DNA from: Cellulomonas marina
Lineage (GTDB): Bacteria > Actinomycetota > Actinomycetes > Actinomycetales > Cellulomonadaceae
Length of the DNA: 64,000 nt
Direction of reading: 5' to 3'
Assembly (NCBI RefSeq): GCF_900111925.1
Contig: NZ_FOKA01000004.1
Span: 62,001-126,000, forward strand
In this document: in pieces, positions 16,648 through 24,699 of the stretch
Layout of the letters: each line of letters opens with the position of its first letter
How positions within the stretch are numbered: position 1 is the first letter of the stretch
Program-made: the position numbers and the translations under genes
The notes under the pieces: model-generated
The model's database searches: none
Seen by the model: the letters and a program-made list of their open reading frames with translations, nothing else
Told to the model about the DNA's origin: nothing

Positions 16648-17685
16648 TCAGAGCTTGCGCGGGCGCAGCGGCGGGGAGGCGTGGCCGGCGCCGTCGGCCA
16701 TGCCCTGCAGCGCCTCAGTCACCGCCTCGAGGCCGGTGTGCGCCGGGCGGAAGTCGAGCTCGCGGACGGCGCGGGTCGTGTCCATGAGCGGCACCCCGAG
16801 CGCCATGTCGAGCCAGCCGGGGCCGGCGGGGACGACGCGCGCGTGCCAGCCCAGCGACATGGCCGTGCGGGCGACGTGCGGCTCGACGTCCCTGAGCTCG
16901 CCCTTCGACACGACCGCGGCGACGTCCTTGCCGTGCACGATGCCCGAGCCGGCGATGTTGAACGCCCCGCGCGCCTGCCGGACGACCGCCTCGCGCAGCG
17001 CGTCGGCGAGGTCGTCGGCGTGCACGGCCTGCAGGCGCAGCCCCGTCGGCCACGGCAGCACCGGCGCCTTGCCGGCCAGCCAGCGCTTCGGCACGAACGG
17101 GCCCAGGAAGTAGCGCACCTGCTCGTGCGCGGCCGCCCGCTGGAACACCAGCGCCGGCCGCACCCGCGCCACGCGCAGCCAGGGGTGGGCGGCCTCCGCC
17201 TCGTCGAGCAGCCGCTCCACGGCCGCCTTGTCCACGCTGTACGACGACGAGCGGATGCCGTCGGTGGGCCACTGCTCGTCGCGCAGCACGTCCCCGGGAC
17301 CAGGGCTGTACGCGCCGACGGACGAGGCCACCACGAGGTGCGGGACGCGTGCGGCCGCGACCGCGGCGATGACCCGGCGCGTGCCGACGACGTTGACGCG
17401 GCGCAGGTAGCCGCGGTCGTGGCTCGGCTGGATGGCCCAGGCGAGGTGCACGACGGCGTCGGCCCCGCGGATGACGCGGGCGAGGTCCTCGACGACGGGC
17501 GCGTCGGCACCGTCGGCGGCGAGGTCGAGCGCCGTCCAGCGGACCGTGTCGTAGGGGCGCGGGACCCGGCCGCGCGGGACGCGTCGGACGACGCCGTCCA
17601 CCACGGGGACCGAGGCGTCGTCGCGCAGGCGCCGCAGGAGCGCCGTGCCGACGTTGCCGCTTGCTCCGACCACGACGACTCTCAT
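16648..17685 (-). CDS. NAD-dependent epimerase/dehydratase (extended SDR)
   Basis: This 345-residue extended SDR starts M-R-V-V-V-V-G-A-S-G-N-V-G-T, the NAD-binding glycine-rich loop. A V-H-L-A-W-A string follows at the usual HxxA position. S-S-V-G-A-Y-S and Y-S-V-D-K give the catalytic Ser and Tyr/Lys. The ATG at 17685 starts exactly at the first beta strand; an in-frame ATG at 17721 would add 12 Arg-rich residues and is less likely. It likely acts on a nucleotide sugar or similar metabolite, but the specificity is unknown. It is divergent from a membrane acyltransferase across about 160 bp and upstream of an SDR on the same strand. Confidence 0.82.
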   Translation of the reverse strand: MRVVVVGASGNVGTALLRRLRDDASVPVVDGVVRRVPRGRVPRPYDTVRWTALDLAADGADAPVVEDLARVIRGADAVVHLAWAIQPSHDRGYLRRVNVVGTRRVIAAVAAARVPHLVVASSVGAYSPGPGDVLRDEQWPTDGIRSSSYSVDKAAVERLLDEAEAAHPWLRVARVRPALVFQRAAAHEQVRYFLGPFVPKRWLAGKAPVLPWPTGLRLQAVHADDLADALREAVVRQARGAFNIAGSGIVHGKDVAAVVSKGELRDVEPHVARTAMSLGWHARVVPAGPGWLDMALGVPLMDTTRAVRELDFRPAHTGLEAVTEALQGMADGAGHASPPLRPRKL

Positions 17686-17846
17686 GGCGCACACGCTGGC
17701 ATCCCGCGGGCGTCGGCGCATCCGTTCGGGGGCGGAAGGCCTGGTAGTCCCGTCACAGGCGGCGCGGCGGTGCCGATGGTGGCCGTGTGCCTGCTCTCAC
17801 CGTCCCTCGCCGCCGGACCGGGCCCGTGGCGGCGCCGGCACCTGGG

Positions 17847-18989
17847 ATGATTCCGGCCGTGACTGCCGGAGGTGGCGCGCGCGTCGGATGGGTCGACGTG
17901 GCGAAGGGTGCGTCGGTGGTGCTCGTCGTGCTGCACCACGTGCTGGCGCAGCTCGTCGCGCTCGGGCTGGCGCCGGCGGTGCTCGTCGAGACGAGCCGGC
18001 TGCTCGGCACCGTGCGGATGCCGTTGTTCTTCCTGGCGTCGGGGCTGTTCGTCGGGCGGGCGCTGGCGGGGCCCTGGGGCCGGCTGCTGCGGCGGCGGGT
18101 GGCGCCGCTGCTGTGGATCTACGTCGTGTGGGTGCTCGTGCGGTACGTGGTGTTCTCGCTGCTGGCGCACGGGGTCGGCGTGGCGGCGTGGCCGCCGGTG
18201 GGCGTGGTGGCGGCGCAGCTGGTGCAGCCGGCGTCGGCGCTGTGGTTCGTGTACGCGCTGGCGCTGTTCACGGTGGTGGCGCGGGCGCTGCGGCGGGTGC
18301 CGGCGGGGGTGCGGCTGGCGCTGGCGGCGGGGCTGTCCGCGGTGGTGGGTAGCGGCGTGGTGGAGGTGGAGTCGTACGCGTGGCGGTCGATGGCGACCTA
18401 CGCGGTGTTCTTCCTGGTGGGGGCGGACCTGTCCGAGGGCGTGCGGCGGGCCGCCGCCGCACTCGACGCCCGCGGCACGGTGGTGGCGGCCGCGGTGGGG
18501 GCGGTCCTCGGCGGGGGTGCGCTGGTGCTGGCGGACCTCGTGCGGGACTCCGACCTCGCGCTCGACGAGGTGCCGGGCGTGCGGCTGGGCGTCTCCGTGC
18601 TGGCGGTCGCCGGCGGCGTGGCGCTCGCGGTGGCGGCGGCGCGGACGCGCGCGGGCGGGCGGCTGCAGGCCTTCGGGACGCGGACCCTCGACGTGTACCT
18701 CGTGCACGGGCTGGTCGTCGGGGTCGTGCTGCACGCGGCGGGTCCGTGGCTGGGTCAGGTGGTGTCCGGAGGATCGGTGGCTGCCGGGCTGGCGCTCGCG
18801 GTGCTGGTGACGGCGGGGGCGGTGCTGGCGTCGCTGTCCGCCGGGCGCGGCCTGCGGCGATGCGGTGCGGGGTGGCTGTTCCGGCTGCCGGAGCACGTGG
18901 CGGTGCCCGCGGTGCTGCGGGTGCGGCGCGGTGCCGGGCGCGTGGCGGCGGCCGGTAGCGCGGAGGTGTCGCTCGCGACGATCCGGTGA
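17847..18989 (+). CDS. Acyltransferase family 3 membrane protein
   Basis: This integral membrane protein of about 380 residues has ten or so TM helices. It belongs to the acyltransferase-3 (YfiQ/OafA core) fold, which moves acyl groups onto extracellular or lipid-linked glycans. The first helix begins V-G-W-V-D-V-A-K-G and contains V-L-H-H-V (the conserved His). M-P-L-F-F-L-A-S-G-L-F follows (the R/M-P-x-F-F-x-x-S-G family motif), and T-L-D-V-Y-L-V-H-G closes the C-terminal part. The start could be the ATG at 17847, a GTG at 17859 or a GTG at 17787; no strong ribosome site decides. It lacks the SGNH domain present on the paralogues at 22456 and 24696. Its target is unknown. Confidence 0.8.
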   Translation: MIPAVTAGGGARVGWVDVAKGASVVLVVLHHVLAQLVALGLAPAVLVETSRLLGTVRMPLFFLASGLFVGRALAGPWGRLLRRRVAPLLWIYVVWVLVRYVVFSLLAHGVGVAAWPPVGVVAAQLVQPASALWFVYALALFTVVARALRRVPAGVRLALAAGLSAVVGSGVVEVESYAWRSMATYAVFFLVGADLSEGVRRAAAALDARGTVVAAAVGAVLGGGALVLADLVRDSDLALDEVPGVRLGVSVLAVAGGVALAVAAARTRAGGRLQAFGTRTLDVYLVHGLVVGVVLHAAGPWLGQVVSGGSVAAGLALAVLVTAGAVLASLSAGRGLRRCGAGWLFRLPEHVAVPAVLRVRRGAGRVAAAGSAEVSLATIR

Positions 18990-19209
18990 TCGCGCGGCCC
19001 GTCCGTCGCTCCTGGTGACTCGTCGGCCTTCGTGTTGGGCGTGTCCACAACGAGAGCCGGCCAGCGGTGGCTGCTGGAGAAGCGGGCGTGTCGGTGGGCT
19101 GCGGCACGCTGTCCCGGAGCAGGCGTGCGCACTGTCGGCACTTCTCTTTCTGTCGGGTGACCTGCGAGAACACCCGATCGTGGCATCGCGGTCGGAGCAC
19201 GCATCCCTC

Positions 19210-19215
19210 TAGGCT
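19210..19215 (+). promoter_or_regulatory. -10 element TAGGCT before the DUF222-HNH gene
   Basis: TAGGCT lies 45 nt before the GTG start at 19261, and GGGAGG provides the ribosome site. The 271-bp gap from 18990 to 19260 otherwise shows no gene. This local stretch is slightly less GC-rich than its neighbours. Confidence 0.4.
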
Positions 19216-19260
19216 CTAGTACAAGAGTTCTACCGCCGCCGCTGAGGGAGGTGCCCGCTC

Positions 19261-20838
19261 GTGTATCAAGACCTGCTGTCGTCCTTCGAGGCGGTGCGTG
19301 CCGCCCTGGGTGCGGTGAGTGCGCAAGCCGGTCAGGCGGGGGCGTTGAGCGGCCCGCAGCGGGCGCACGTGCTCTCGCTGTTCCAGGCGGTGTCCGGTGC
19401 GGTGGCGGGGGCGCGGTCGGCGTGGATCGCCGCGGACTCCAGGCTGCGCGTGCCGCGCGACGGGGACAAGGGCCCGGCGGAGGGCATCGCCGGGCGTGAC
19501 GGGGTCGGGCTGCCCGAGGCGCGCCGACAGGTGCGGCAGGCCGAGGCCGTGGAGGTGGTGTCCTCCTTCGCGGAGGCGGTGGCGGCGGGGTCGCGGTCCG
19601 AGGCGCACCTGGACGCGCTGGCCGGGGTGCTGGCCGAATCCTCGGCCAAGGTGCGGAACGAGTTCGGGTCGCCTCTGGTCCAGGCCGAGCTGACCGATCT
19701 GGCCGGGCGGGTCGACCCTGGCACGTTCCGCACCAAGGTGCGGCAGAAGGCCGCCGAGATCGACCCGCCCGCGGTGGAGTCCCGGTTCGAGGCCCAGCGG
19801 CGGGGCCGGCACCTGCACCTGAGCGACACCGAGATGGGCACGCGGATCCAGGGATGCCTGGACCCCTCGGCGGGGGTGGCGCTGCGGCGGGCGTTGGAGC
19901 TGACCCGGCAGATCCCGGGCGAGGACCGCACCCCCGGGCAGGCGCAGGCCGACGCCCTCGAAGCCCTCGCGCGGGGCGCGCTGGCGGAGAAGAAGGGCGG
20001 GGTGACCGGTGCGTCGGTACGCCCGCACCTGACCCTGGTGACGGACCTGGACACGTACACGTCGATCGTCGACGCCCTGTGCGAGCACGAGACCGCGCGC
20101 CTCGACGTCGACTGCGTCCCGAAGGGCGACGAGCACGCCTCGGCCGGCGCCAGCACCGACACCCACGCCGCCTCTGTTGGTGGTGGGTCGGCTTCCGCGG
20201 TCGCCTGCACCGAGGACCTGCCCGACGTGGACGTCCTCGGCGCGGCGCTGACCGGGCGCACGCCCGTGGTCGACGAGGACGGCCACGTGCTCGCCGCCAC
20301 CGCGGTCGCACGGACGCTGTGCGACGTGGGCACCGCCGCCCTGGTGATCGGGCCGGACGGGCAGCCCACCGACCTGGGGCGCGAGGAGCGGCTGTTCACC
20401 GGGCACCAGCGCCGCGCGGTCATCCTGCGCGACCAGGGGTGCGCGTTCCCCGGGTGCGAGACACCGGCCCGCTGGTCCGAGGTCCACCACATCCGCTGGT
20501 GGGCTCGCGACGACGGGGAGACCAGCGTCGACAACGGCGTCGTCCTCTGCGGACGGCACCACCACGAGGTGCACCGCGCCGACCTGACCATCCGACGACT
20601 CGTCAACCCCCACAGGCGACCACGGTCAGGACGCGTGAGGGCGACCGAGCTGCAACCGGCCCGGTACGAGTTCCGCGCACCCGACGGACGGATCGTCGGC
20701 CACCAGCGGAGCCATGTCAGGCCGACGCTCGTCGCGCCGCCGCCTGTCGCGGGCGTGCTCCACGTCGCCGCGTCAGGGGACGAGGAGGCGGACCTCGACG
20801 GCTCGTGGGCACCCGCACGAGCGCACGCCGTCGGTTAG
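19261..20838 (+). CDS. DUF222 domain protein with C-terminal HNH endonuclease
   Basis: This 525-residue protein is of the type abundant and multicopy in actinobacteria. The N-terminal DUF222 helical domain spans about 1-330, with a low-complexity insert around 290-325. The C-terminal HNH module (about 385-445) reads D-Q-G-C-A-F-P-G-C-E-T-P, S-E-V-H-H-I-R-W-W, V-D-N-G-V-V-L-C-G-R-H-H, giving the paired Cys zinc sites and the His-Asn-His core. It is a predicted DNA-cleaving enzyme. Its biology is unclear; such genes behave like mobile or repeated elements. The GTG at 19261 follows GGGAGGTGCCCGCTC. It stands alone between a promoter and a convergent small gene, with no partner gene such as a methylase. 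Confidence 0.88.
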   Translation: MYQDLLSSFEAVRAALGAVSAQAGQAGALSGPQRAHVLSLFQAVSGAVAGARSAWIAADSRLRVPRDGDKGPAEGIAGRDGVGLPEARRQVRQAEAVEVVSSFAEAVAAGSRSEAHLDALAGVLAESSAKVRNEFGSPLVQAELTDLAGRVDPGTFRTKVRQKAAEIDPPAVESRFEAQRRGRHLHLSDTEMGTRIQGCLDPSAGVALRRALELTRQIPGEDRTPGQAQADALEALARGALAEKKGGVTGASVRPHLTLVTDLDTYTSIVDALCEHETARLDVDCVPKGDEHASAGASTDTHAASVGGGSASAVACTEDLPDVDVLGAALTGRTPVVDEDGHVLAATAVARTLCDVGTAALVIGPDGQPTDLGREERLFTGHQRRAVILRDQGCAFPGCETPARWSEVHHIRWWARDDGETSVDNGVVLCGRHHHEVHRADLTIRRLVNPHRRPRSGRVRATELQPARYEFRAPDGRIVGHQRSHVRPTLVAPPPVAGVLHVAASGDEEADLDGSWAPARAHAVG

Positions 20839-20886
20839 CGGCCGGACCGCCACCTCGAGGCCGCTACGTGTGTCCCGGCTCCGGCG

Positions 20887-21084
20887 TCACCAGATGAGGA
20901 GCGCGCCGGCGAGGGCCATGCACAGGCCGAGGACGCCGACGCCGGCCGTGACCCAGAGCGGTGGGCGGAGGGCGACGTCCTCGTCGTGCACCAGCTCGGG
21001 ACGGGCGAGCCGGAACAGCAGCGTCAGCGCCGTCACGAACGCCACGGCGCCGCTGCCGAGCAGGAGCCATCCCAGGACCGTCAC
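20887..21084 (-). CDS. Small two-helix membrane protein
   Basis: This 65-residue protein has two clear TM segments, residues 2-24 (L-G-W-L-L-L-G-S-G-A-V) and 43-64 (V-T-A-G-V-G-V-L-G-L). A short charged loop joins them (R-P-E-L-V-H-D-E-D-V-A). It ends five residues after the last hydrophobic run. Such small proteins are common in actinobacterial genomes and lack known roles. It converges on the HNH gene and lies 88 bp before the GH6 gene on the same strand. It is kept as real because the hydropathy pattern and charge distribution are orderly, not because of recognised homology. Confidence 0.55.
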   Translation of the reverse strand: MTVLGWLLLGSGAVAFVTALTLLFRLARPELVHDEDVALRPPLWVTAGVGVLGLCMALAGALLIW

Positions 21085-21172
21085 GCACCCCAGCCTGCCG
21101 GATCGACCGACCTGCCCGGAACACCCGTGGCCGGGACCGGACGGGGGCCGTGCCGGTCGGTCGACGCGCTCG

Positions 21173-22291
21173 TCAGGCAGGGGGGCAGGCGACGACCAGG
21201 GGGAAGGGGGCCGGGTCGCGGCCGGCGGCGGTGGCGACGAGGTCGCGGGCCTGGTCCGGCCACCAGGTGCCGGCCGGGGGGCCGCCGTTGCAGGTGCCGT
21301 CGGAGTGGCCCGGGTGCTTGATCCAGAGGAGGGCGTCGAGGGCGACGTCGGGGACCCGCTGCGTGGGGGCGCCGATCGCGCGGCCCGGCGGGTTGCACCA
21401 CTGGCCGTTGTGGCCGGCGCCGTTGCGGGAGGTGTCGACGACGAAGTGCCCGCCGCCGAGCAGCTCGACGACGCGACGGCCGTAGGTGACGTTGTCGGCC
21501 GTCGGGTAGAAGTTCGAGGTGTTGAGGGCGAATCCGGCCAGGTTCTCGACGCCGACCGCGCGCAGGCGGGCGGCGGCCGTGGCCGCCGGCATCCAGCGCG
21601 CGTGGCCGGCGTCGACGTAGACGCGGGCGCCGGCGGCGGTGAGGTCGGCGGCGGCCTGGCGGAGCAGGCGGAGGCGGGTCTCGCCGTCGCCGCAGCGGTC
21701 GACCATGGCCAGGGCGTCCGGCTCGAGGACCACCCACACGTCGCCGACGAGGCCGGTCGCGACGGTGCGCACCCACGCGCCGTAGGCCTCCGCGCTCGTG
21801 CCGCCGGCGGAGTAGGACCCGCAGTCGCGGTCGGGGATGGCGTAGAGGACGACGAGGGCGGTGCGACCCGCGTCGCGGGCGGCGGTGGTGTAGCGGAGGG
21901 CGTCGGCGCGGGCGACGGCGGGGTCCTTCTGCGTGAGCCAGCGCGCGGTCGGGGTGAGCGCGAGGGGCGCGAGCTGCTCCTTGGCGGCCCCCGTCGCGGC
22001 GCGCCAGGCGGCGTAGGCGCTCGTGGCGGTGTCGACGGCGAAGGTGCCGTCGTCCTGCGCGCGGGGGCGGACCTCCACGGTGACCTGCCGGGCGGCCACG
22101 GACCCGTCCGTCACGGAAGTGCCGGTCGACGTGCGGGCTGACGCGCCGGTCGCGGCGGCGGCGGGGGCGACGAGCGTCGTCGAGGCCGCCACGAGCGCGG
22201 CGGCGAGGGCCACTCCCCCGCGTCCGGGCCGGGACCGGCCGGCCAGGGGTCGGGTGCGTCGCACCGGGCGACCGGGTCGGGCGAGGCGCAC
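21173..22291 (-). CDS. Secreted glycoside hydrolase family 6 (endoglucanase/cellobiohydrolase)
   Basis: This secreted enzyme of 372 residues cleaves beta-1,4-glucan with inversion. An Arg-rich N-terminus then a hydrophobic core (about 26-47, ending A-P-A-A-A-A) forms the signal peptide. GH6 signatures are visible: L-Y-A-I-P-D-R-D-C-G-S-Y-S-A-G-G with the conserved Asp, W-V-V-L-E-P-D-A-L-A with the second Asp, V-Y-V-D-A-G-H-A-R-W, and D-T-S-R-N-G near the end. There is no binding module or linker, so it is a compact catalytic form. The GTG at 22291 was chosen as the first start giving a complete signal peptide. It lies downstream of two acyltransferases and a cellulose-synthase-like GT2 on the same strand, as GH6 enzymes do in Streptomyces csl loci. 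Trimming or release of the home-made beta-glucan is likely. Confidence 0.88.
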   Translation of the reverse strand: MRLARPGRPVRRTRPLAGRSRPGRGGVALAAALVAASTTLVAPAAAATGASARTSTGTSVTDGSVAARQVTVEVRPRAQDDGTFAVDTATSAYAAWRAATGAAKEQLAPLALTPTARWLTQKDPAVARADALRYTTAARDAGRTALVVLYAIPDRDCGSYSAGGTSAEAYGAWVRTVATGLVGDVWVVLEPDALAMVDRCGDGETRLRLLRQAAADLTAAGARVYVDAGHARWMPAATAAARLRAVGVENLAGFALNTSNFYPTADNVTYGRRVVELLGGGHFVVDTSRNGAGHNGQWCNPPGRAIGAPTQRVPDVALDALLWIKHPGHSDGTCNGGPPAGTWWPDQARDLVATAAGRDPAPFPLVVACPPA

Positions 22292-22455
22292 GGGGGACCA
22301 CCGTCGTCGAGGGCTGCGGGCGGCGTCGTCGGGACGCCGGGGACGCCCCTCCCGATCGTCCGGCGCCCGGTCGGGGTGAGGTGCGGAGGTCGCCGGACCG
22401 CTGACGGCAGGACGGGGGGCGACGAGCGGCGGACGTCCGGCACGCCGTGACCCCG

Positions 22456-24699
22456 TCAGGGGGCCGTGGCGGCGGTGACGGCCTCGTCGGACGGCGGGAC
22501 GAGCGGCGTGAGCAGCGGCGCGAGCCACCGGCTCCACGCCGCCGTGATGTGCGAGGCGTCGCGGTAGACCAGGAGGTTGCCGACCACCGCGGGGCAGGTG
22601 CGGTCGGTGCAGAGCCACTCGAGGGGGTCGACCGTGGGCACCCCGAGGCCCGCCGCGGCCGCGGCGACGGCCTCGCGGCGCTGCTCGTAGGGCACGACGT
22701 CCTCGCGCGGGACCGCGCACGCGCCGACGTCCGCCAGGTGCCCCGCCAGGCACTCGGGGACGTCGATGCCCGGGTACGGGGTGTCGAGGAGGAGGACGAC
22801 GGGCAGGCCGGCGTCGGTGAGCCGCGCGAGGGTGCGACCGGTCGCCTCGCCCCACTGGCCGGAGCCGACCTGGTCGCCGGGGACGGTGTCGGACTGGGAG
22901 ACGACGACGAGGTCGGGCGCCAGGGCCACCACCCGGTCGACGGTGGCCTGCCGCCACGCGTCGCACTCGGTGTAGTCGCGGCGCAGGTCGGTGTTGAACA
23001 GGGGCACGTCGGCGACCGGGCACGCGGCCTTCGTCCACGCGCGGACCTGCCAGCCCGAGCCGGCGGCGGCGGTGTCGAGGGCGGGCAGCCACTGCTGGGC
23101 GTGGGAGTCGCCGAGCAGCACGACCGTGCGGTCGCCCACGACGGCGCCGTACACGCAGGCGGGCTGGTCGACCTGGTCGTAGGCGGCGTGGCAGCCGTCG
23201 GACGACGAGACCGGCTGGTCACCGCGCGCGACCGCGAGCGCCGGCGTGAGGTTGGAGGGCAGGTCGGTGACGCCGGTCGCGGTGGCGATCGTCGCGCGGA
23301 CGGCCCGGACGTCGGCCGCCGCGACGGGTGCGGCCTGCGCGGCGGCTCCGCGACCGACGACGGTGGGCAGGGTGAGGTGCACGGCCAGCCCGGCGACGAG
23401 GGTCGTCGCCAGCAGCGCGGCCCCCGCGGCCAGCCAGCGGCGCGGGCTCACGTGCAGGGTGCGCAGCGGACGCTCGACGAGCCAGTACGACAGCACCGCG
23501 AGCCAGAGCGTGAGGACCGCGAGCTGCAGGTTCGTCGTCCAGCCGAGGGTGCGGCTGAAGAGCTGCGGCACGAGGACGAGGGCCGGCCAGTGCCACAGGT
23601 ACCAGCCGTAGGACACGGCCCCGATCCCCTGCAGCGGCCGCAGCGCGAGCAGACGCTCGACGGCGAGCCGGGGACCGGTCCCCCGCACGCCGACCGTGCC
23701 GGCGGCGATGACCGCCGCGGTGGCGAGGACCGGCAGGAGGGCGGCGGTGCCCGGGAAGGGCGTGCGGTCGGTGTAGGTGACGCCCGCGGCGACCACGCCG
23801 ACGAGGCCCGCCCAGCCGAGGACGGTCGACGCGAGCGCGGTCGCCGCCGCGACGCGGCCGTCGGACGTCCCGGCGCGGGTGCCGGCGCGGGCCAGGGCCC
23901 CGGCGCCCAGCGCGAGGAGGCCGCCGACGCCGAGCTCCCACGCGCGAGTGTGGAGGGAGAAGTAGGCCAACGGGCTGCCCGACCCGACCGCGCGGACGGA
24001 CGCCAGGAACGAGGCGACGACCACCGCGGCGAGGACGACCCCGAGCGCCAGGGGGAAGACCGTGCGGCGTGCCGACGTCGCGCGGGCGGACCTCGTCGCG
24101 AGGAGGGCGCAGGCCGCGACGAGCAGCGGCCACAGGACGTAGAACTGCTCCTCCACGCCGAGGGACCAGTAGTGCTGCAGCGGCGACTCGGGGCTGCCCA
24201 CCTGGCCGTAGTCGACGCCGTCGGCGGCGAGCGCGTAGTTGAGCACGTGCACGCCCGCGAGCGCCGCGTACCGGGCGAGCTCCGGCAGGCCGAACACCGG
24301 CCCCCACAGGCGCGCGACGACGAGCGTGACCAGCACGACGAGGGTCGCCATCGGCGCCAGCCGTCGCACCCGCCCTGTCCAGAAGCGCGCGAACCGCACG
24401 CGGCCGTGCGTCCGCACGTCGCGCAGGAGGTGACCGGTGATGAGGAAGCCCGAGACGACGAAGAAGACGTCGACGCCGACGTAGCCGCCCGCGAAGCCCG
24501 GCACGCCCGCGTGATAGAGCACGACGAGCAGCACCGCGACGGCGCGCAGCCCCTGCACGTCCCGGCGCCACGTGCCCGCGGGGGTGGGGGCGGTGCGACC
24601 GGCGGTGGCGGGGGTGGGAGCGGTCGTCGGCGCCGGGCCGGTCCTGCTGGTGGCCGCGCGGGCGAGCGGCGGGGTGAGCGTCTCGGCGGGGGCGGTCAC
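22456..24699 (-). CDS. OafA-type acyltransferase with C-terminal SGNH domain (copy 2)
   Basis: This 747-residue integral membrane O-acyltransferase probably transfers acetyl groups to an exported glycan. The N-terminal acyltransferase-3 domain (about 45-400) begins R-D-V-Q-G-L-R-A-V-A-V and has L-Y-H-A-G, D-V-F-F-V-V-S-G-F-L-I-T and Q-H-Y-W-S-L-G-V-E-E-Q-F. The C-terminal extracellular SGNH esterase-like domain has L-L-G-D-S-H-A-Q-Q-W (Ser) and D-A-S-H-I-T (Asp/His). Both domains look complete. The GTG start overlaps the upstream stop by 4 bp (GTGA), so it is translated with its paralogue at 24696-26825. It sits between a cellulose-synthase-like GT2 and a GH6 enzyme, suggesting O-acylation of that beta-glucan. 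Confidence 0.88.
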   Translation of the reverse strand: MTAPAETLTPPLARAATSRTGPAPTTAPTPATAGRTAPTPAGTWRRDVQGLRAVAVLLVVLYHAGVPGFAGGYVGVDVFFVVSGFLITGHLLRDVRTHGRVRFARFWTGRVRRLAPMATLVVLVTLVVARLWGPVFGLPELARYAALAGVHVLNYALAADGVDYGQVGSPESPLQHYWSLGVEEQFYVLWPLLVAACALLATRSARATSARRTVFPLALGVVLAAVVVASFLASVRAVGSGSPLAYFSLHTRAWELGVGGLLALGAGALARAGTRAGTSDGRVAAATALASTVLGWAGLVGVVAAGVTYTDRTPFPGTAALLPVLATAAVIAAGTVGVRGTGPRLAVERLLALRPLQGIGAVSYGWYLWHWPALVLVPQLFSRTLGWTTNLQLAVLTLWLAVLSYWLVERPLRTLHVSPRRWLAAGAALLATTLVAGLAVHLTLPTVVGRGAAAQAAPVAAADVRAVRATIATATGVTDLPSNLTPALAVARGDQPVSSSDGCHAAYDQVDQPACVYGAVVGDRTVVLLGDSHAQQWLPALDTAAAGSGWQVRAWTKAACPVADVPLFNTDLRRDYTECDAWRQATVDRVVALAPDLVVVSQSDTVPGDQVGSGQWGEATGRTLARLTDAGLPVVLLLDTPYPGIDVPECLAGHLADVGACAVPREDVVPYEQRREAVAAAAAGLGVPTVDPLEWLCTDRTCPAVVGNLLVYRDASHITAAWSRWLAPLLTPLVPPSDEAVTAATAP

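Noticed and set aside
19261-20838. Restriction-modification system
   Set aside because: The HNH protein has the DUF222 layout and no methylase or specificity gene is adjacent.
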